DNA of 64,000 nucleotides from Madurella fahalii (lineage: Eukaryota; Ascomycota; Sordariomycetes; Sordariales). The stretch is from the NCBI GenBank assembly GCA_029876055.1, contig CM056876.1, positions 2,170,001 through 2,234,000 of the forward strand. Reading direction: 5' to 3'. Position 1 is the stretch's first letter, and each line of letters starts with the position of its first letter. Shown one piece after another: positions 1 through 11,567 of this stretch. The notes under the pieces were generated by a model that did no database searches, had not been told where the DNA came from, and saw only the letters and a program-made list of their open reading frames with translations. The position numbers were made by a program, and so were the translations under genes.

Positions 1-1
1 G

Positions 2-415
2 CCGGGCGTCAACCGCTTCCCCAGCCTCGATTCGCTCCCCGCCTCTCCTCGCCCGGGCCAACAGACCTTTGCCACGCAACCCTTTGGCGGCCAATCGTCA
101 GCAGTCCGCCAGGGCGGCGCCCTGCCGCTGCGCGCATATGAGCCATCGCTGGCGAGCCCGACGGCGGAGGGCTACGCCACCACGAAGCAGACGGTCTTCA
201 CGCGCGCCGCGGGCCCGCTGTCGCCCGGGATGCAGACGGGCCTGATGACGCCGTGGACGGGCGCGCCGGTGCCGTACACGCCTTACCAGCCCTTCTCCCC
301 CGTCGTGCCCATCACCCCGTCGGTGGTGACGCGCGCGGATCGGAAGAGGATGAAGAAGCTGGAGCCGAAGACGCCGACTGTGGAGATGGTGAAGGACACC
401 GACGAGGTTTGGTAG
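2..415 (+). CDS. C-terminal end of an unknown proline-rich protein (5' truncated by window edge)
   Basis: The frame is open from base 2 to the TAG at 413-415 and encodes about 137 residues of a longer protein. The stretch is rich in Pro, Ser, Thr and Gly, with a motif-like end: a TPYQPFSPVVPITPS segment, a basic RKRMKK patch and an acidic DTDEVW terminus. This looks like the disordered cytoplasmic tail of a fungal membrane or regulatory protein, but no catalytic domain is visible and I do not recognise the family. Codon choice (G/C third positions) supports real coding. The start lies outside the window. It reads in the same direction as the SREBP gene that follows about 1.4 kb downstream. 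Confidence 0.7.
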   Translation, partial: PGVNRFPSLDSLPASPRPGQQTFATQPFGGQSSAVRQGGALPLRAYEPSLASPTAEGYATTKQTVFTRAAGPLSPGMQTGLMTPWTGAPVPYTPYQPFSPVVPITPSVVTRADRKRMKKLEPKTPTVEMVKDTDEVW

Positions 416-1849
416 GCTTATTTCGGCCGGTATAGATATCTTTGATTCTCTTTTATCATTCGTATTCTTTTCTCTTCGGGTCCGCGACTTGATGTCTTTT
501 TGGGTTCGAATTTAGTGTGCGGAGTGAGAGGGAGGTTTTAATGGGCCCCTGCGATCGGTCGGCCGTGGGTTTGGGAATTGAGACCTGGAAAAATGTGTGT
601 TCACCGTGGTTGTGCCAGACATTGAGACATGTCCGTAGAGCGGAGGACGTTTTGATATCCATTCCGACAATGAATTGACGAATTTTGCATTGCTTCCCAA
701 AGCCGAGAGAAGAAATGTGATTGAAAATTTTGGTGGGCGGGAGTGTTAGCCTTGACTTCCAGTAAGGTACTACATAGGCACTGAAGTCTTGGTGGGCGAT
801 GTTTCAAGGGGTGAGATGAAACTGTTCAGAATCTGCCCCCGTGTTAAGGTGCCCCGAGATTTCAGGAGACGTTCTCTTTTCCTCATACGAACAATGAACA
901 GGCATCTGCCTTCAGCAGTACGCGTACGGATTGAAAAGCGCTCCATTATACCATTCTGCATCTCGCATGTGCAGCACTCCATGTTTCTCGCGAGCGAACT
1001 AAACCCATATGGTAGATGGTCTTGCTTGCAGGAGCAGGCCAGGCGCTTGAAGTCATCGACCACCAAGAATCAAGCTCTAAGACTACTGAAGCCCCTGTCT
1101 CTCTTGCAGCCAAGGGACCCCACAGTGTTTCTCGTGTCCTGCGAGGTTCTCCGCACTCCTATGATGACGACATAGTCTACGGAGTAAAGTACTTGGAAAC
1201 ACCCTTTCCCATTGGTCTTGCAGCGTCTGCCAGATCTGAAAGTAAACGACTCAAGTGTCCACCACGTGATATGGGTTCTCTTGCAGCTATCTTCGCAGAT
1301 TCGTAACTCTAACGGTGGCGATCAGATCTAGACGCCCACTGTGCTGTTCGCCTCCCGACCAATCCCAGGCTCGAATTGGGCCCGGTCGTCCGTTGCTGCA
1401 CGTGCCGCCGCTCTTGGTTCCCCACTTTTGGCGACTCGGCTCGAACCGGTTTCCCATCATACGATTCTGGGGCAAATCGTCCCACAGATAGCCCGATTCT
1501 CCAACTTCCTCTTCGCAACGTCAATCCCATCGCCGAAAAACTTGACAACAACTCGCCCGCGCAGCATTACGGTCAAGACGGTCCGCATACGGCCCGAGCT
1601 CCTAGTTACCGCTGACACTGCAGGACTCGCTGCGCAATTGGTCCACAGCGGATCCTGCTTGTCCCCGCACCTGTCGGCTCCCTTTCCCACACACACCCCC
1701 CCTTTCGCCCAACCTACCGAACCCACCCAGTTATCCCAGACTGCTGTCGGCTGGCACACCACCGGCCCGCATGCAACAGCTGATCGTATCGCTGCTCAGG
1801 GATCCCGGGCAGTAGAGCAGCAGCGCAGCTGAGCAGAAAGGGGGGCATC
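416..1849. other. Intergenic region and probable long 5' leader/promoter of the SREBP gene
   Basis: No convincing coding exon was found; the open frames here lack intron context and family resemblance. The part nearest the downstream gene (about 1340-1849) is pyrimidine-rich, as in long fungal 5' leaders. A CACGTG palindrome lies at 1263-1268. Confidence 0.5.
1263..1268. promoter_or_regulatory. E-box CACGTG upstream of the SREBP gene
   Basis: The palindrome CACGTG sits about 580 bp upstream of the ATG; on the minus strand it reads ATCACGTGGT. SREBP-type bHLH proteins are known to bind both E-boxes of the ATCACGTGAY type and sterol regulatory elements, so an autoregulatory site is possible. 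A single hexamer is weak evidence. Confidence 0.3.
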
Positions 1850-4800
1850 ATGGCTGACCAAGACCCTGACTCGCCCAGCCTGTTCGACGGCTTGGACACC
1901 TTCGAGCTTGGTGACGACAGGCTGGGAGACAGCGGCCTTGCAGATGATCTAGCTGATAGCGGTCTCGGCACTTCGGCCCCTAACGCTGCCGCTGCCGCTG
2001 TCACCTCCCCATCGGTGGGTGAGAATGTGCCTACCACCACTGGGCCGAACGGGAGTGGGCCTGCTTCCATCCCGCAGTCGGCTGTCACCGCTCCCCAGCA
2101 GCCGGACTTCTTCAACCCAGTCTCGTCAAACTGGGTCTTCCAGAACACACCCCCCTACGACTCGCCCATCGGCGAGAATCCCTTTGGTGCTGTGCCCCAA
2201 CAGTCGTGGGAACTCCCGGTACATACCAACCTGAACCAAACGCTTCTGCAGCAGCAGTCGCTGTATCTCCCATCCCCCGCCACACCCGCCCTTGACCCGA
2301 ACCTTGGTTCTGCTGCTACTACCGCAGCCAATGCTCCCATAGTCCCTACCTTCGCGCCAAACGCAGAAGCCTTCCGGACGGAGAATCAGCGCAACATCCA
2401 GAACACGCTCACTCCTGCGCAGCGTGAGCGGCTCAAAACAATTGCGATGCCGCCCCACCTCCAATATCACTCCCCCAAGAGCGCTGGGAGCCCGGACTCC
2501 AACTCAAGCCATGACAAGGGCGCTGTCTCCTCACCGGACGCCGCAGGACCTTCCAAGCCGAACAGCAGGAAGCGTAAGTCGTCGGCCGAAGTAGATGAAG
2601 ACGACGACGACGACGAGCTCGACGGCCAGCAGCCCGTCAAGAAGACGGCCCACAACATGATCGAGAAAAGATACAGAACCAATCTCAATGATAAGATAGC
2701 AGCCTTGCGGGATAGTGTGCCCTCGCTACGGATCATGTCCAAGAGCGCCCGGGGAGAAGACACGACCGAGGACCGGGAGGAACTGCATGGCTTGACGCCT
2801 GCCCACAAGCTCAACAAGGCAACGGTATGTTCATCGCGCTGCGTGACCCGGGACCGAGGGGAGACTGATCGGAATCACAGGTCCTGAGCAAGGCTACCGA
2901 GTACATCAGGCATCTGGAGAAACGGAACAATCGCCTGATCGAGGAAAACAACAGCATGCAGGCGAGGATCGCTGCCTTCGAGAAGCTCTTCATGGCTGGT
3001 GCCATCACTGGTCAGCTACCAAACCCTTTGCAGCAGCCTCCTACACCGATCCAGTACCCGCAGGATCCGGCGTTTATGAACACCCCAATGGCCGCGCCCC
3101 GAGGACCGGATCCTCCGGGCATGATCCCGATACCGGACGATATGAAGCGCATCCTAACATCTCAGCAAATGAATGCCGGCCGCCCGTACCCGGTGCCGGC
3201 GCAGCATTTCGGGCAGAACCCCGCGATGCTACGCCAACAGCAGATCCAGCAACAGCAACAGCAGCAACAGGCACAGGCCAGCCGGTGGAATCCTTATTTC
3301 GGCAAGCTGATGGTGGGATCTCTGGCGGGACTGATGTTAGTCGAGGCCCTCGTCGAGAACGAGCAGGGCACCGAGACGACAGAAGGCCGTGGCCTGTTCG
3401 GGCTTCCAGTACATCTCCTCGCGGCCTTTGTTCGGTCGACCCACTTCAGCATTGGAGGGTACCACATCTCGGCAATCGGCATGATTGCAAAACTAAGATT
3501 GCTCTCACTCGTAGGCTTCTTCTTGTGGGCAGCCTGCTCCTCGTTTATCGACACGCCCATCTTCCAATCTTCCAAGGACCCGAAGCACAAAGCTGCGGTG
3601 GTCCAGGCAGTGCCGTCTCTCGCCTCGCCCATCCATGTCAGGCGGCAGGCCTGGCTCACCGCAATACAGACCGTCTGGGTGCCGAGGCACAACTTCTTCC
3701 TCGAAGCCGCGGCCCTGTTGCTCAAGACAGCAAAGTACACGCTGAGGAACGTGGTTGGCCCCCATAGTTACCTTGCGCTGACCGGACTAAGCGAGGAGGA
3801 GGAGGCCGCTCGTGTCAAAGCCTGGTCAATTGCCTTGGACGCCCAGCTCGCCGGTGGTGACATGGAGATCAATAAAAGCCGTCTTACGCTGACCTTGATT
3901 GCGTCGGGCACGCTCCCAGACACCCCGCTACGGCTGATGATGAAGGCGCTGCATATCCGGGTCCTCCTCTGGCAGCTGAATGGCGCCTCGTGGGCCACCA
4001 ACCTGATTGCTGCTAAGCTCGCCAGGTCGAGGTGGGACGAAGCGAGGCAACTGAATCATATCCTTAACTCTCTACAAGGAGAGCAAACCTCTGACGAGGC
4101 CCTTCCTGAGCACCTGGCAGTCTTGTTGGAGCAGGACTGCGACGAGGTGCTCAACGACGGTATCATTCAGAGAGCGCACAACCTAGCCTGGAACCAACAC
4201 ACGACGTACAACCTGATCGACAAGGTCGATGGCATGGATCCCGTTGTCGAAGACGCCGCCGTCAGATCGCCAATGGACGCGGTGGCCGCGTGGTACTCGA
4301 GCATCACGCTCCACCGCGTGTTGGTCGACAGCTTCTCCAACCACCGAGACGACAGCATGGCCGCCGCGATAGCCGACGACATCGCCCTGGCCGTCAAAGT
4401 CGCACCCATTGGCTCCAACGCCCAAGTGCGCGCCCTCGTCGCGCGCGCCGTCCTTGTCGACGGGAAACGGGGCGCAAACATCGTCGCCGCGATGCAGGCC
4501 CTCGGCCCCTCGCTCAACCCGGACAAGCACCCGCAGTACAGCAGGGGCGTCCCGCCGCTCATTGACTCGCCCATGTCGTCCATCGCCCCGGATCCGGACG
4601 CGCAGATGGCGCTACGCTGCGCCATGGGCATTGCCCAATTGCAAAAGTTTGCCTATCTCCCGCACCCGGCGGTCATGGTGATTGATTCGATCTTGCCGAG
4701 CCGAGCGGACATCGAGGACATGTCGCTGCTGGGATATGCGGCGGCTTTCTGTTTGATGGAGCGGCTGTATCGCCATGCGGTAGGCAGGGAGACGTGCTCG

Positions 4801-5007
4801 CGGTCGTTGGAGAGGTTGGCGGGGAGCTTGAGGATCTGGATTGGGAGCTCGGCCGGTGACAAGGCAGGCGTTGATGAGATGATGAGGCGGGGGATGATTG
4901 AGAGGTGTCTGGCGGTTACAAAGAGCGTGGTAGGCATGGAGGCGGATCCGGGGTATGTGAGTATGGATGAGTGTGAGGTGGGCGAGGATGGGGAGGGCGG
5001 GTGTTGA
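1850..5007 (+). CDS. srbA: SREBP-family membrane-bound bHLH transcription factor (SrbA/Sre1/SAH-2-like)
   Basis: Two exons, 1850-2824 and 2881-5007, joined across a 56-bp GTATGT...CAG intron inside the bHLH, give 1033 residues. The bHLH-zipper (about 265-350) contains AHNMIEKRYRTNLNDKI with the arginine-to-tyrosine change that marks SREBPs, then a leucine-rich helix. Two hydrophobic segments (about 466-484 and 530-548) form the membrane hairpin, and the rest matches the DUF2014-type C-terminal region of fungal SREBPs. Known family role: an ER-anchored precursor released by proteolysis (Dsc pathway) when sterols or oxygen fall, then activating ergosterol, iron and hypoxia genes; the Neurospora relative SAH-2 also affects aerial hyphae. 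The N-terminus is acidic, then Ser/Pro-rich (activation domain); a Gln run precedes the first membrane segment. The ATG at 1850 is the first in frame after stops. Confidence 0.93.
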
Positions 5008-6264
5008 TTATTTGCCTTCACGTTTCTCCTTGGTATTTGAGGGTTTGTCGCGCTTTGCTCTCGCTGTTTATTTCGGTACGAGGTCCGCCGGGCGTGCGAC
5101 ACGTTATACCTTCCCTTTTCTCTTATTAAGTATACTTTCGATTGTCATGTATCTCCCCCTACCACTCTGTCTTCTCTACTTCTTCTTTTAGCCCGCTGTC
5201 GCACGCTGACAGCAGGCGGTATTTTGGGCGCAAAGCGTGGATTATGGGATTGATGGAAAGATAAAAACAATCGCCAGGAATATTCAAGCTGGGAGAGGGA
5301 AAGGGAGGAAATAGGAACAGGAGAACTGGATCTGCTAGTTGGATTGGGAGGATGGATTCAAATGGAGTTCCTGATGTTTTTTGCTTTCTTTTTGCCAGTT
5401 AATGGCCATTGTCGCGGCTCGTTATCCTTCATTATCGCTATTATCGTCATTGTTTGTTGTTGTCTGGCGTGACATCACGTCATTATGCTGGTCAGTGAGG
5501 TAGTTTGTTGCTTGGGAAGATTAGGGTCGACCCATTAGGTTAGGGCATCAAGCAAGGAGTAGCTAGGAATAGAGGGTTCCCCTCGTTAGTGTGATAGAAG
5601 GAATGAATATCGCACAATCTCAGCAAGCTGAAACAGACATTGTCCAATCTGGGGGACACTCTGCCCAAAGTCAGTCTCAACGGACGAGCTTTGCTATGAC
5701 AGCGGCAGAACTCTCGCATTGGGCGCCGCGGCTCGCCAAATAGGCCAATCAGCAACTTCTTTGATAACGCTTCTCACATTAGTATTATCCTGTTTGATGG
5801 GCTGGAATGTTTTGCCAGCCTTTCTAGACTTTATGGATGTATGGGCTTGACTTGCTCAGGAGTAATCGCCGCCAGGGGAGAGCTGACATGGCCTCCTCGC
5901 GGGACCCCGGGTCAGCGAAAGACCTTGGGATATGCAGCCTTGCTCGGGCTGCAAAGGGAACTTTGAATGCCTGCCACTCCAGTGTTACAGGCCAGGCCCC
6001 AGTCTGCATTTTCAGCTCTCCATTCTAAGTATGTGGCAACAATTCAGCGCCTACCACAAAGCATCCGACCCATAATCGATATAGATAGCCATTATTCGAG
6101 CGCTTGCGGCGGACCATGTACATTTATCATGCGCTTTCCATGATGGGCCTCTTTCTCTTCTTCTCTTGCTTTCACCCACAAGACTCTAAGTTCTTGTAGG
6201 TGTCCAGCTCCCCCCGGAAAAGGGGGCTTCACCGTTCCAGTCCCCTAAACGAAACAAAGGGAGA
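5008..6264. other. Intergenic region
   Basis: 3' region of the SREBP gene and the spacer before the next gene. Short open frames on both strands lack splice context or recognisable motifs. I see no RNA gene or repeat. Confidence 0.5.
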
Positions 6265-7859
6265 ATGCTCCTCCGCATTGTCGCATCACTTCTGGCTGGT
6301 CTGGTCCGATCGGTGCCGGTGCCGGAGAGGGTAACGGTGTCTGGCCCGGGCGTTTCGGACCACGGCAAGCCCAATCTCGTCTGCTTTCCGACAAAAGTGG
6401 TGGAGGTGGTCATCTTCTTTCTGACCACTTGATCCATGCCGGCAGCGTCCAGATTGGACCGGGCGTCTCCGGCTTCGGGGCTTTCATCATGATGGCCCAG
6501 TGTCTCCTAAATCCCGCCACCGGCATCGATCAGGTAATAAGGGCCATTTCCCGTTAGAGCTTAAGACTGACGACCAAATTTCCTTTTATTGCATTTCCTC
6601 CCGACAGTCTGTCGACAGCCCACAAGGCTGGCGCGCTGGTCACGGCAACACGAATCAAGACATGGGTCCCCCAAGCTTCCGACAAGACCTTCAGAGCGGT
6701 GAAATAGTGAAGAAATAAAGCGGCACGCGAGACCCAGAGGAGCCGTAGGACAGCGTGAAGGACGGCGTGGAGAAGGAAACTCCATCTACAGAAACAAAAC
6801 AGCCACGGACGTACCGCTGCCGGATCGCGCGCAACTGGGAAATTGACGGGCCGCGGTCTGTCTGGTGGTCGGATGTTACGGAGGGCAGGGTTGGCGGTAC
6901 CGACGTCGACTCGACCGTGTTTGGCGGGTTCTCCCTACCGCCTGGTTACCGTTGGATCACGGTGCCACGGAACGTCGCCGTCGAACCCCTGGACACATCG
7001 CCCTCGTCGCCTTCTGCTGCCTCTACTTCTTCTCCGGCTTCCGCCTCCGATCCCGCTTCTGCTGCCGCCGCTACTACTGTCGATCCAGGCCTCGAAACCC
7101 GGCAACAAGCAGCAGTCATGGGGCTCAGTGCGACTTATAGCGTCATACAGCCCCTTGCTGCCGTTGTCCAGACGGCTTCGGCCGGTATTACACTCTACAG
7201 AACGCGAGGCGACCAGATAGACAGGTACGGGTTTACCGCTTTTGGTCTCACCGTGGTGCCCTACCTCATCATGAGCATCATTAACTTCTTTGCCCAGTAG
7301 GTCCCTCCTATTGCTTCACAAATGATGTAGCGGCTGTGTAGCGGACGTGGGTCAAGTCGAAATCCAGATGTCTGACATTGTTTACAGTATTGCAATCCCA
7401 AAGTACCGCGCACTGTTCGTAGTTCAATCCGACATCTTCGAAGAGGCGGTAGCCAGGTCCGGCCATTCTACCCCCCCGCCCGCCATCGTCGGCAAGCTAC
7501 CGCCAGGAGAACATCCGAACCTCGGGCTCCTGGATGTCGACCTAGAGAGTGATCCTACCGGACCCGTGGGCTGGCGGACCCTCCGGCACCGTGGAAAGCC
7601 GGGTGTCCAGAGCATTCTCGATACGGAGACAATACGAACCGTTGTAAATCTGGAGCCAGACGCAAGGGATAAAAGTCGAACACGACAAAAGGATTATGCA
7701 GGCGAGGTCATCGTCTCCCTGTTTCCGAGCGTTCGACTCCTAGGCGGCGCCACGGGGAGAAAGCCGCGGCATTTCCTGCTGCATTATGCCCAATGGTTTG
7801 CTTCTATCCTGGTGTGCCCGGTATCCTTGACCGTCATTGGCATCATCTCGAGGATCTAA
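6265..7859 (+). pseudogene. Fungal multi-pass membrane protein of a common uncharacterised family, apparently frameshifted
   Basis: Translated pieces resemble, in order, a fungal integral-membrane family: an N-terminal hydrophobic start at 6265 with CFPTKVVEVVIFFL; a segment read from 6423 in another frame (HAGSVQIGPG); an internal segment at about 6609-6704 with AGALV; then 6755-7296 with LPPGYRW and the hallmark QPLAAVVQTASAGITLYRTR followed by a membrane helix. A clean GTAGGT...ACAG intron (7297-7387) joins this in phase to 7388-7859, restoring NFFAHIAIPKY. The 5' half cannot be joined in one frame: the first exon meets a TGA at 6427 and a one-base change is needed to continue, and the third piece meets TAG at 6705 with no in-phase intron. 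Either this is a decaying gene or the assembly has indels. Function of the family is unknown. Confidence 0.6.
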
Positions 7860-8383
7860 CGCGCAACGACGAGCGGACCGTCGTGGCGAGCGACCGTCAT
7901 TGTGTGGCTAGTCTAGAGTAATGGGAACTCCCTCGTGACCGAGATTATAGGTATCGCCTTCAGTCTCCTCCTGGGTGCCACCACCAAAGAAGACAAAGCC
8001 GCCAGATACTTTGACGTCTTCGTGGTTCTTATGATCATAGCTACCTAGCAGGAGAAGGGGGGGGGGGGTGTCTGTCATTTGCCCGACCGTATCGCCCAAC
8101 GCGGGCAATTCCAAAATACTGGTGACATCATGACTCCCAGCTAGGCACCAGCATGACCTACCTAGGCCATTGTGGTGTCTAGCTGGGCGTTATTTATGTT
8201 ACCAGTAGATGTGCCATTGCCAGCGCTGGCGATACGGTCGGGACATGGCAACATCATGACCAAGATCCCCCTGCCACGGCTAGGCATTACCGGCCGTGAG
8301 CGCTAATGTCCGGGAAATTATAAACAACCCCCTTTCTCCAGTCACTTAGGTATATATGCGTCTTCACCCCAACTCCATCTTCA
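7860..8383. other. Convergent intergenic region with a G12 homopolymer
   Basis: Lies between the 3' ends of two convergent genes. A run of 12 G occurs at 8057-8068, and a TATATAT stretch near 8351 precedes the end of the minus-strand gene. Nothing else seen. Confidence 0.5.
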
Positions 8384-9411
8384 TCACCGCTTGTCCCGAC
8401 CTCCTTGTGACCTTGTAGGTCCACTTTCTCCCGTACCGTCAGCCGAACTCACCCTCTCTTGCACCTCCGTAGCTAGCTCTGGGTACGCTTGGCTGCTCGG
8501 CCCCTGGAGCTCAAGACGAGCTAACCCGTTCGGCACTTCCAACTCGCCAGGAAACTGCCTCCCCGACCCCTCCAATTCAAGGTGAACAGGGACGCCACTG
8601 AGCTCTTGTGGACGGATCTTGGGAGGGAGCGAATCGGCGTGTAGTTCAGGCTTCTCCCATGCGCCCGTGCTATATGGCCTCACAGTCGTCGCGGACTGCT
8701 TCGCGCGTCGCCTCCAGAGGAGGAAGCCACACAGGAAGATCAGGGCGAGGGCGCTGCATGCGCCCACGGCGGACCCGACGATTAGAGGCATGTTCGTGGC
8801 TGCGCCTGTGCTAGATGCGTCTGTCAAGGGAGGCACACGGTCAATATACACTCAAGAGGACAGTGAGCAGGACTTGCGTACTTGAGTGAGTTCCAGAGTC
8901 ATTCGTTGTTGTACCGGGGCCGGGGTTGGGCCTGCCTGTCGCACATGGGAAATGGATCGTCAGCATAAATTAGGTTAGAGGCAGTATTTCTACAATCTGG
9001 GACAGTTGGGTTCGCCTACTTGTGCTTGACACTTCTGTCACGTGGGTTTGAGAGGGGGACTGGGTTGTTGTTGACAAGAGCTCTAGGGGGAAAGTCCGCG
9101 ATCCGTCCGAGTGCTCAGCACAATACGTTAAGGCCTCGGCGAATCTTGGATCCGCATAGGCTTCCGTAGTATGGTTGGCGCCTGTATTGGTGGCCTCGAT
9201 GCATAGGACGCACAGATCATAATGGAGGAGGAATATCGAATTGCGCTCACAAAGTTCTGGAGACTTGCCCAAACGTTTGATTTCCAAGTAAGCATCGTCT
9301 GCCACGGACTGAGTTAGGACTTCACAATATCATGAACGTAGATTGAAGAGACCGAAACGGACTGCAGTGAGGATAACAAACAGCCGGTACAATAGTTTCG
9401 TCGGTAGCCAT
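8384..9411 (-). CDS. Small Cys-rich single-pass membrane protein with KPELHA tail motif (paralogue A)
   Basis: Four exons on the minus strand (9411-9363, 9298-9020, 8935-8882, 8820-8384) keep phase throughout and give 272 residues. The 49-bp first exon encodes MATDETIVPAVCYPHC, and the splice creates CNDAYLEIKRLGKSPELC. The ectodomain has about eight cysteines in paired spacings, then a Thr/Ser-rich stalk, one membrane helix (SAVGACSALALIFLCGFLLW), an RRR stop-transfer and a cytoplasmic tail with WEKPELHADS. No classical signal peptide is visible, although the helix would give a type I or III orientation. I recognise the architecture as common in fungi, but not its function; a cell-surface sensor or adhesion role is only a guess. 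The same-strand gene at 10427-11567 is a clear paralogue with an identically placed phase-1 first intron. Confidence 0.8.
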
Positions 9412-10426
9412 ACTTCTGTGCAGGCTAGTTTTGATCCAGTTGAGCGAGTTCGTAGGACTAGGCGAATAAAACAAGCCCGCACTCGATGAATGATTGTTAA
9501 GGTGAGTTTGCCAACTTATGGCAGAAGCGATTTCAACTTCAATGCTCGATGTAAAAACGGTGATTCAGCCCGCAGGGCTTTGAGGGGAGTAGATTCCTAG
9601 TTATGTAGGATTAACAGCGGCCTGGTTGCCCTCCCACCTCCCTCCCCCCAACCTCCCTTTTTACGCATGGTGGTTCACCGAGATATTACGTGCAGGTTGG
9701 GGTTTCACGAAACACAAAAACCCTATTCTTAGTGGCATTATGAGCTTCTTGGCATAACCAGCCCGTTGCCCCATCTGTTAACCGGAGAATATGCACTCTG
9801 TAGCTGAAACGGTGAAAACGCAGACACACGAGAAACGATTACCGCATGTCCTACTTTGTCGCTTCTTGCCTGACAGCTTGCTTTGCTTGTGGGCATTCCC
9901 AGACAAGAAGGAAGGCGCTGCTACTACCTCTTAGAAATCTCATAAGTCCTCTTCTACCCGCTTAAGAGATTGGCGGACATTTCGACCTGTCACTAAGCTT
10001 GACGGTGAGTACTCTGGGTGTTTGATGCCGATAGGCTTTGCCTTCGGTGGCGAGGTCGGGGCTGAAGGCCGAGCCGTGTTGATGGGATCGGTTAGTAAAG
10101 AAATCGGACAGAAGATGAGCCCGACTGCGTTATATATGATCCTCCTCCCGGCAAGTGGTCATTTCGTTTGTCGATTCCTCGAGCCAGTAGCCTTCGTGAG
10201 CTTCATCTTGTACTGTATTACAAATCATTATCAATTAATCGTCCTTTTGAATCGCTTCTCCTGCTTAATTGCCATGCAACTCCACAACTCGCGCTCCTAC
10301 AACTGCCCCTTCGATATAAAGAACTTCCGAAGATGGCCTCCTTCGGTCTCGCACCCTCGTGCCCAGCTCCAAACCGGGTGTGACAGGCCGGTCTGACGCC
10401 CCCATTCCGCGGCGAAGCCATTCCCT
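9412..10426. other. Spacer between tandem paralogues; promoter side of paralogue A
   Basis: About 1 kb with no supported gene. A TATATAT-like stretch lies near 10134. The upstream open frame at 10022-10396 on the plus strand has no recognisable content and was not accepted. Confidence 0.45.
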
Positions 10427-11567
10427 TTAGCCCTCCATCTCCTGGTAAGACAGTGCTGCATCAAGTTCTTGGGGGGGTACATAACAGTTGGCGTGCAGTT
10501 CAGGTTTCGCCCATGGAGCCTGCTTCTTCGAGTTCCCGGCTGCGGCACGGCGCACTGCTCGCTTTTTCTGGAGGTAGTACATTCCGACCAAAATGAGCAA
10601 GGTGATGCCGAACCCTACGCCGAGGCTGATTCCCATGATTAAGCCCTGGGAATTGGGCGTGGATGAATTAGGGTCGCCTATTGTGGTTAATAAACCTGGA
10701 CTCGGAAACGGGAGCAGGAGTTGGGTGTGACGTTTTTCTGGTTTCACGTACCCGACGATGTTTCGCTAGTCTTTACGCCGCCGGATCCTGTAGCCGGAGT
10801 GGACTCGCCTGTTGGAAAGGGTAGACAGGGGTTAGTCTCAGTTACCGAGGAGTCGTCGAGGGTGCGCTAGGATAAGTGCCGCCAGCTCACTTGAAGATGT
10901 TCTCGTAATATTCGAACTATTGGCTGCCACGGTTGAAGCGAGCTCGCCTGGGATTGCAAGTCAACGGACTAGAACATAGAAGCTGTATATTCGAGGTAAC
11001 TCAACTCGCTTACTTGATCGTGTTCTGCGAGTCCTAGAATCACCAGTCATCGTGGTTCGGCCTGCTGAAAGGGGGGGTTGACGATTAATCAGCTTGGGGA
11101 ACTTGGAGCCGGGGTCACACACTTGACCCTGTCACTAGTATGATGTCTAAACCGCTGGTGGTCAAACCTGATGCGAGACTTCCACCCGGGATTGATGTGC
11201 TGCCCGTAGCAGTGATGGTTTCTGAGGTTGGCGGGTGCGGCTGAGTAACCCGAGTCGTCTGTGAGGCGAGTGACAGTCCGTTGCAGTAGTCGATGTACGG
11301 TTGCGACGGTGCAAGATAGTCGGATGATGCGTCGTATGGCTGGTTGAGCGTGCATTCCTCGCATTCTCCAAACCAGTGATGGAAACCCGAGTCGGCCGAA
11401 CAGAGCTCCGGAGTCTCGCCATACTCTTGTGCTATTGTGTATGCGGTGTCTGCCGCAGGTTGAGAGATCAGAAGCTTGGGGGGGCAATAGGGGGGAGTGC
11501 GAGAGGCAGACATACCGCATTCTTGAAAGCAAACTGGCGGCTCCGGCGGAGCAGTTGGATACGACAT
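10427..11567 (-). CDS. Small Cys-rich single-pass membrane protein with KPELHA tail motif (paralogue B)
   Basis: Minus-strand gene with about six exons: first exon 11567-11516 (MSYPTAPPEPPVCFQEC), second from 11449 (DTAYTIAQEYGETPELC), three short Ser/Thr-rich stalk exons with clear GTAAGC, GTGAGC and GTACGT donors near 11023, 10897 and 10751, and a last exon ending at 10427. The boundaries of the middle exons are approximate. The last exon holds a membrane helix (MGISLGVGFGITLLILVGMYY), a basic KKRAVRR patch and a tail with WAKPELHANC. It shares with the neighbour at 8384-9411 the Cys pattern, the phase-1 first intron after the second cysteine, the TPELC/SPELC motif, the stalk of tiny exons and the tail motif, so the two arose by tandem duplication. 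Function unknown; surface location inferred. Confidence 0.75.

Noticed and set aside
1341..1832. 163-codon plus-strand frame just upstream of the SREBP start
   Set aside because: Pyrimidine-rich leader with no conserved content; stops before the SREBP ATG. An upstream open frame effect is possible but unsupported.
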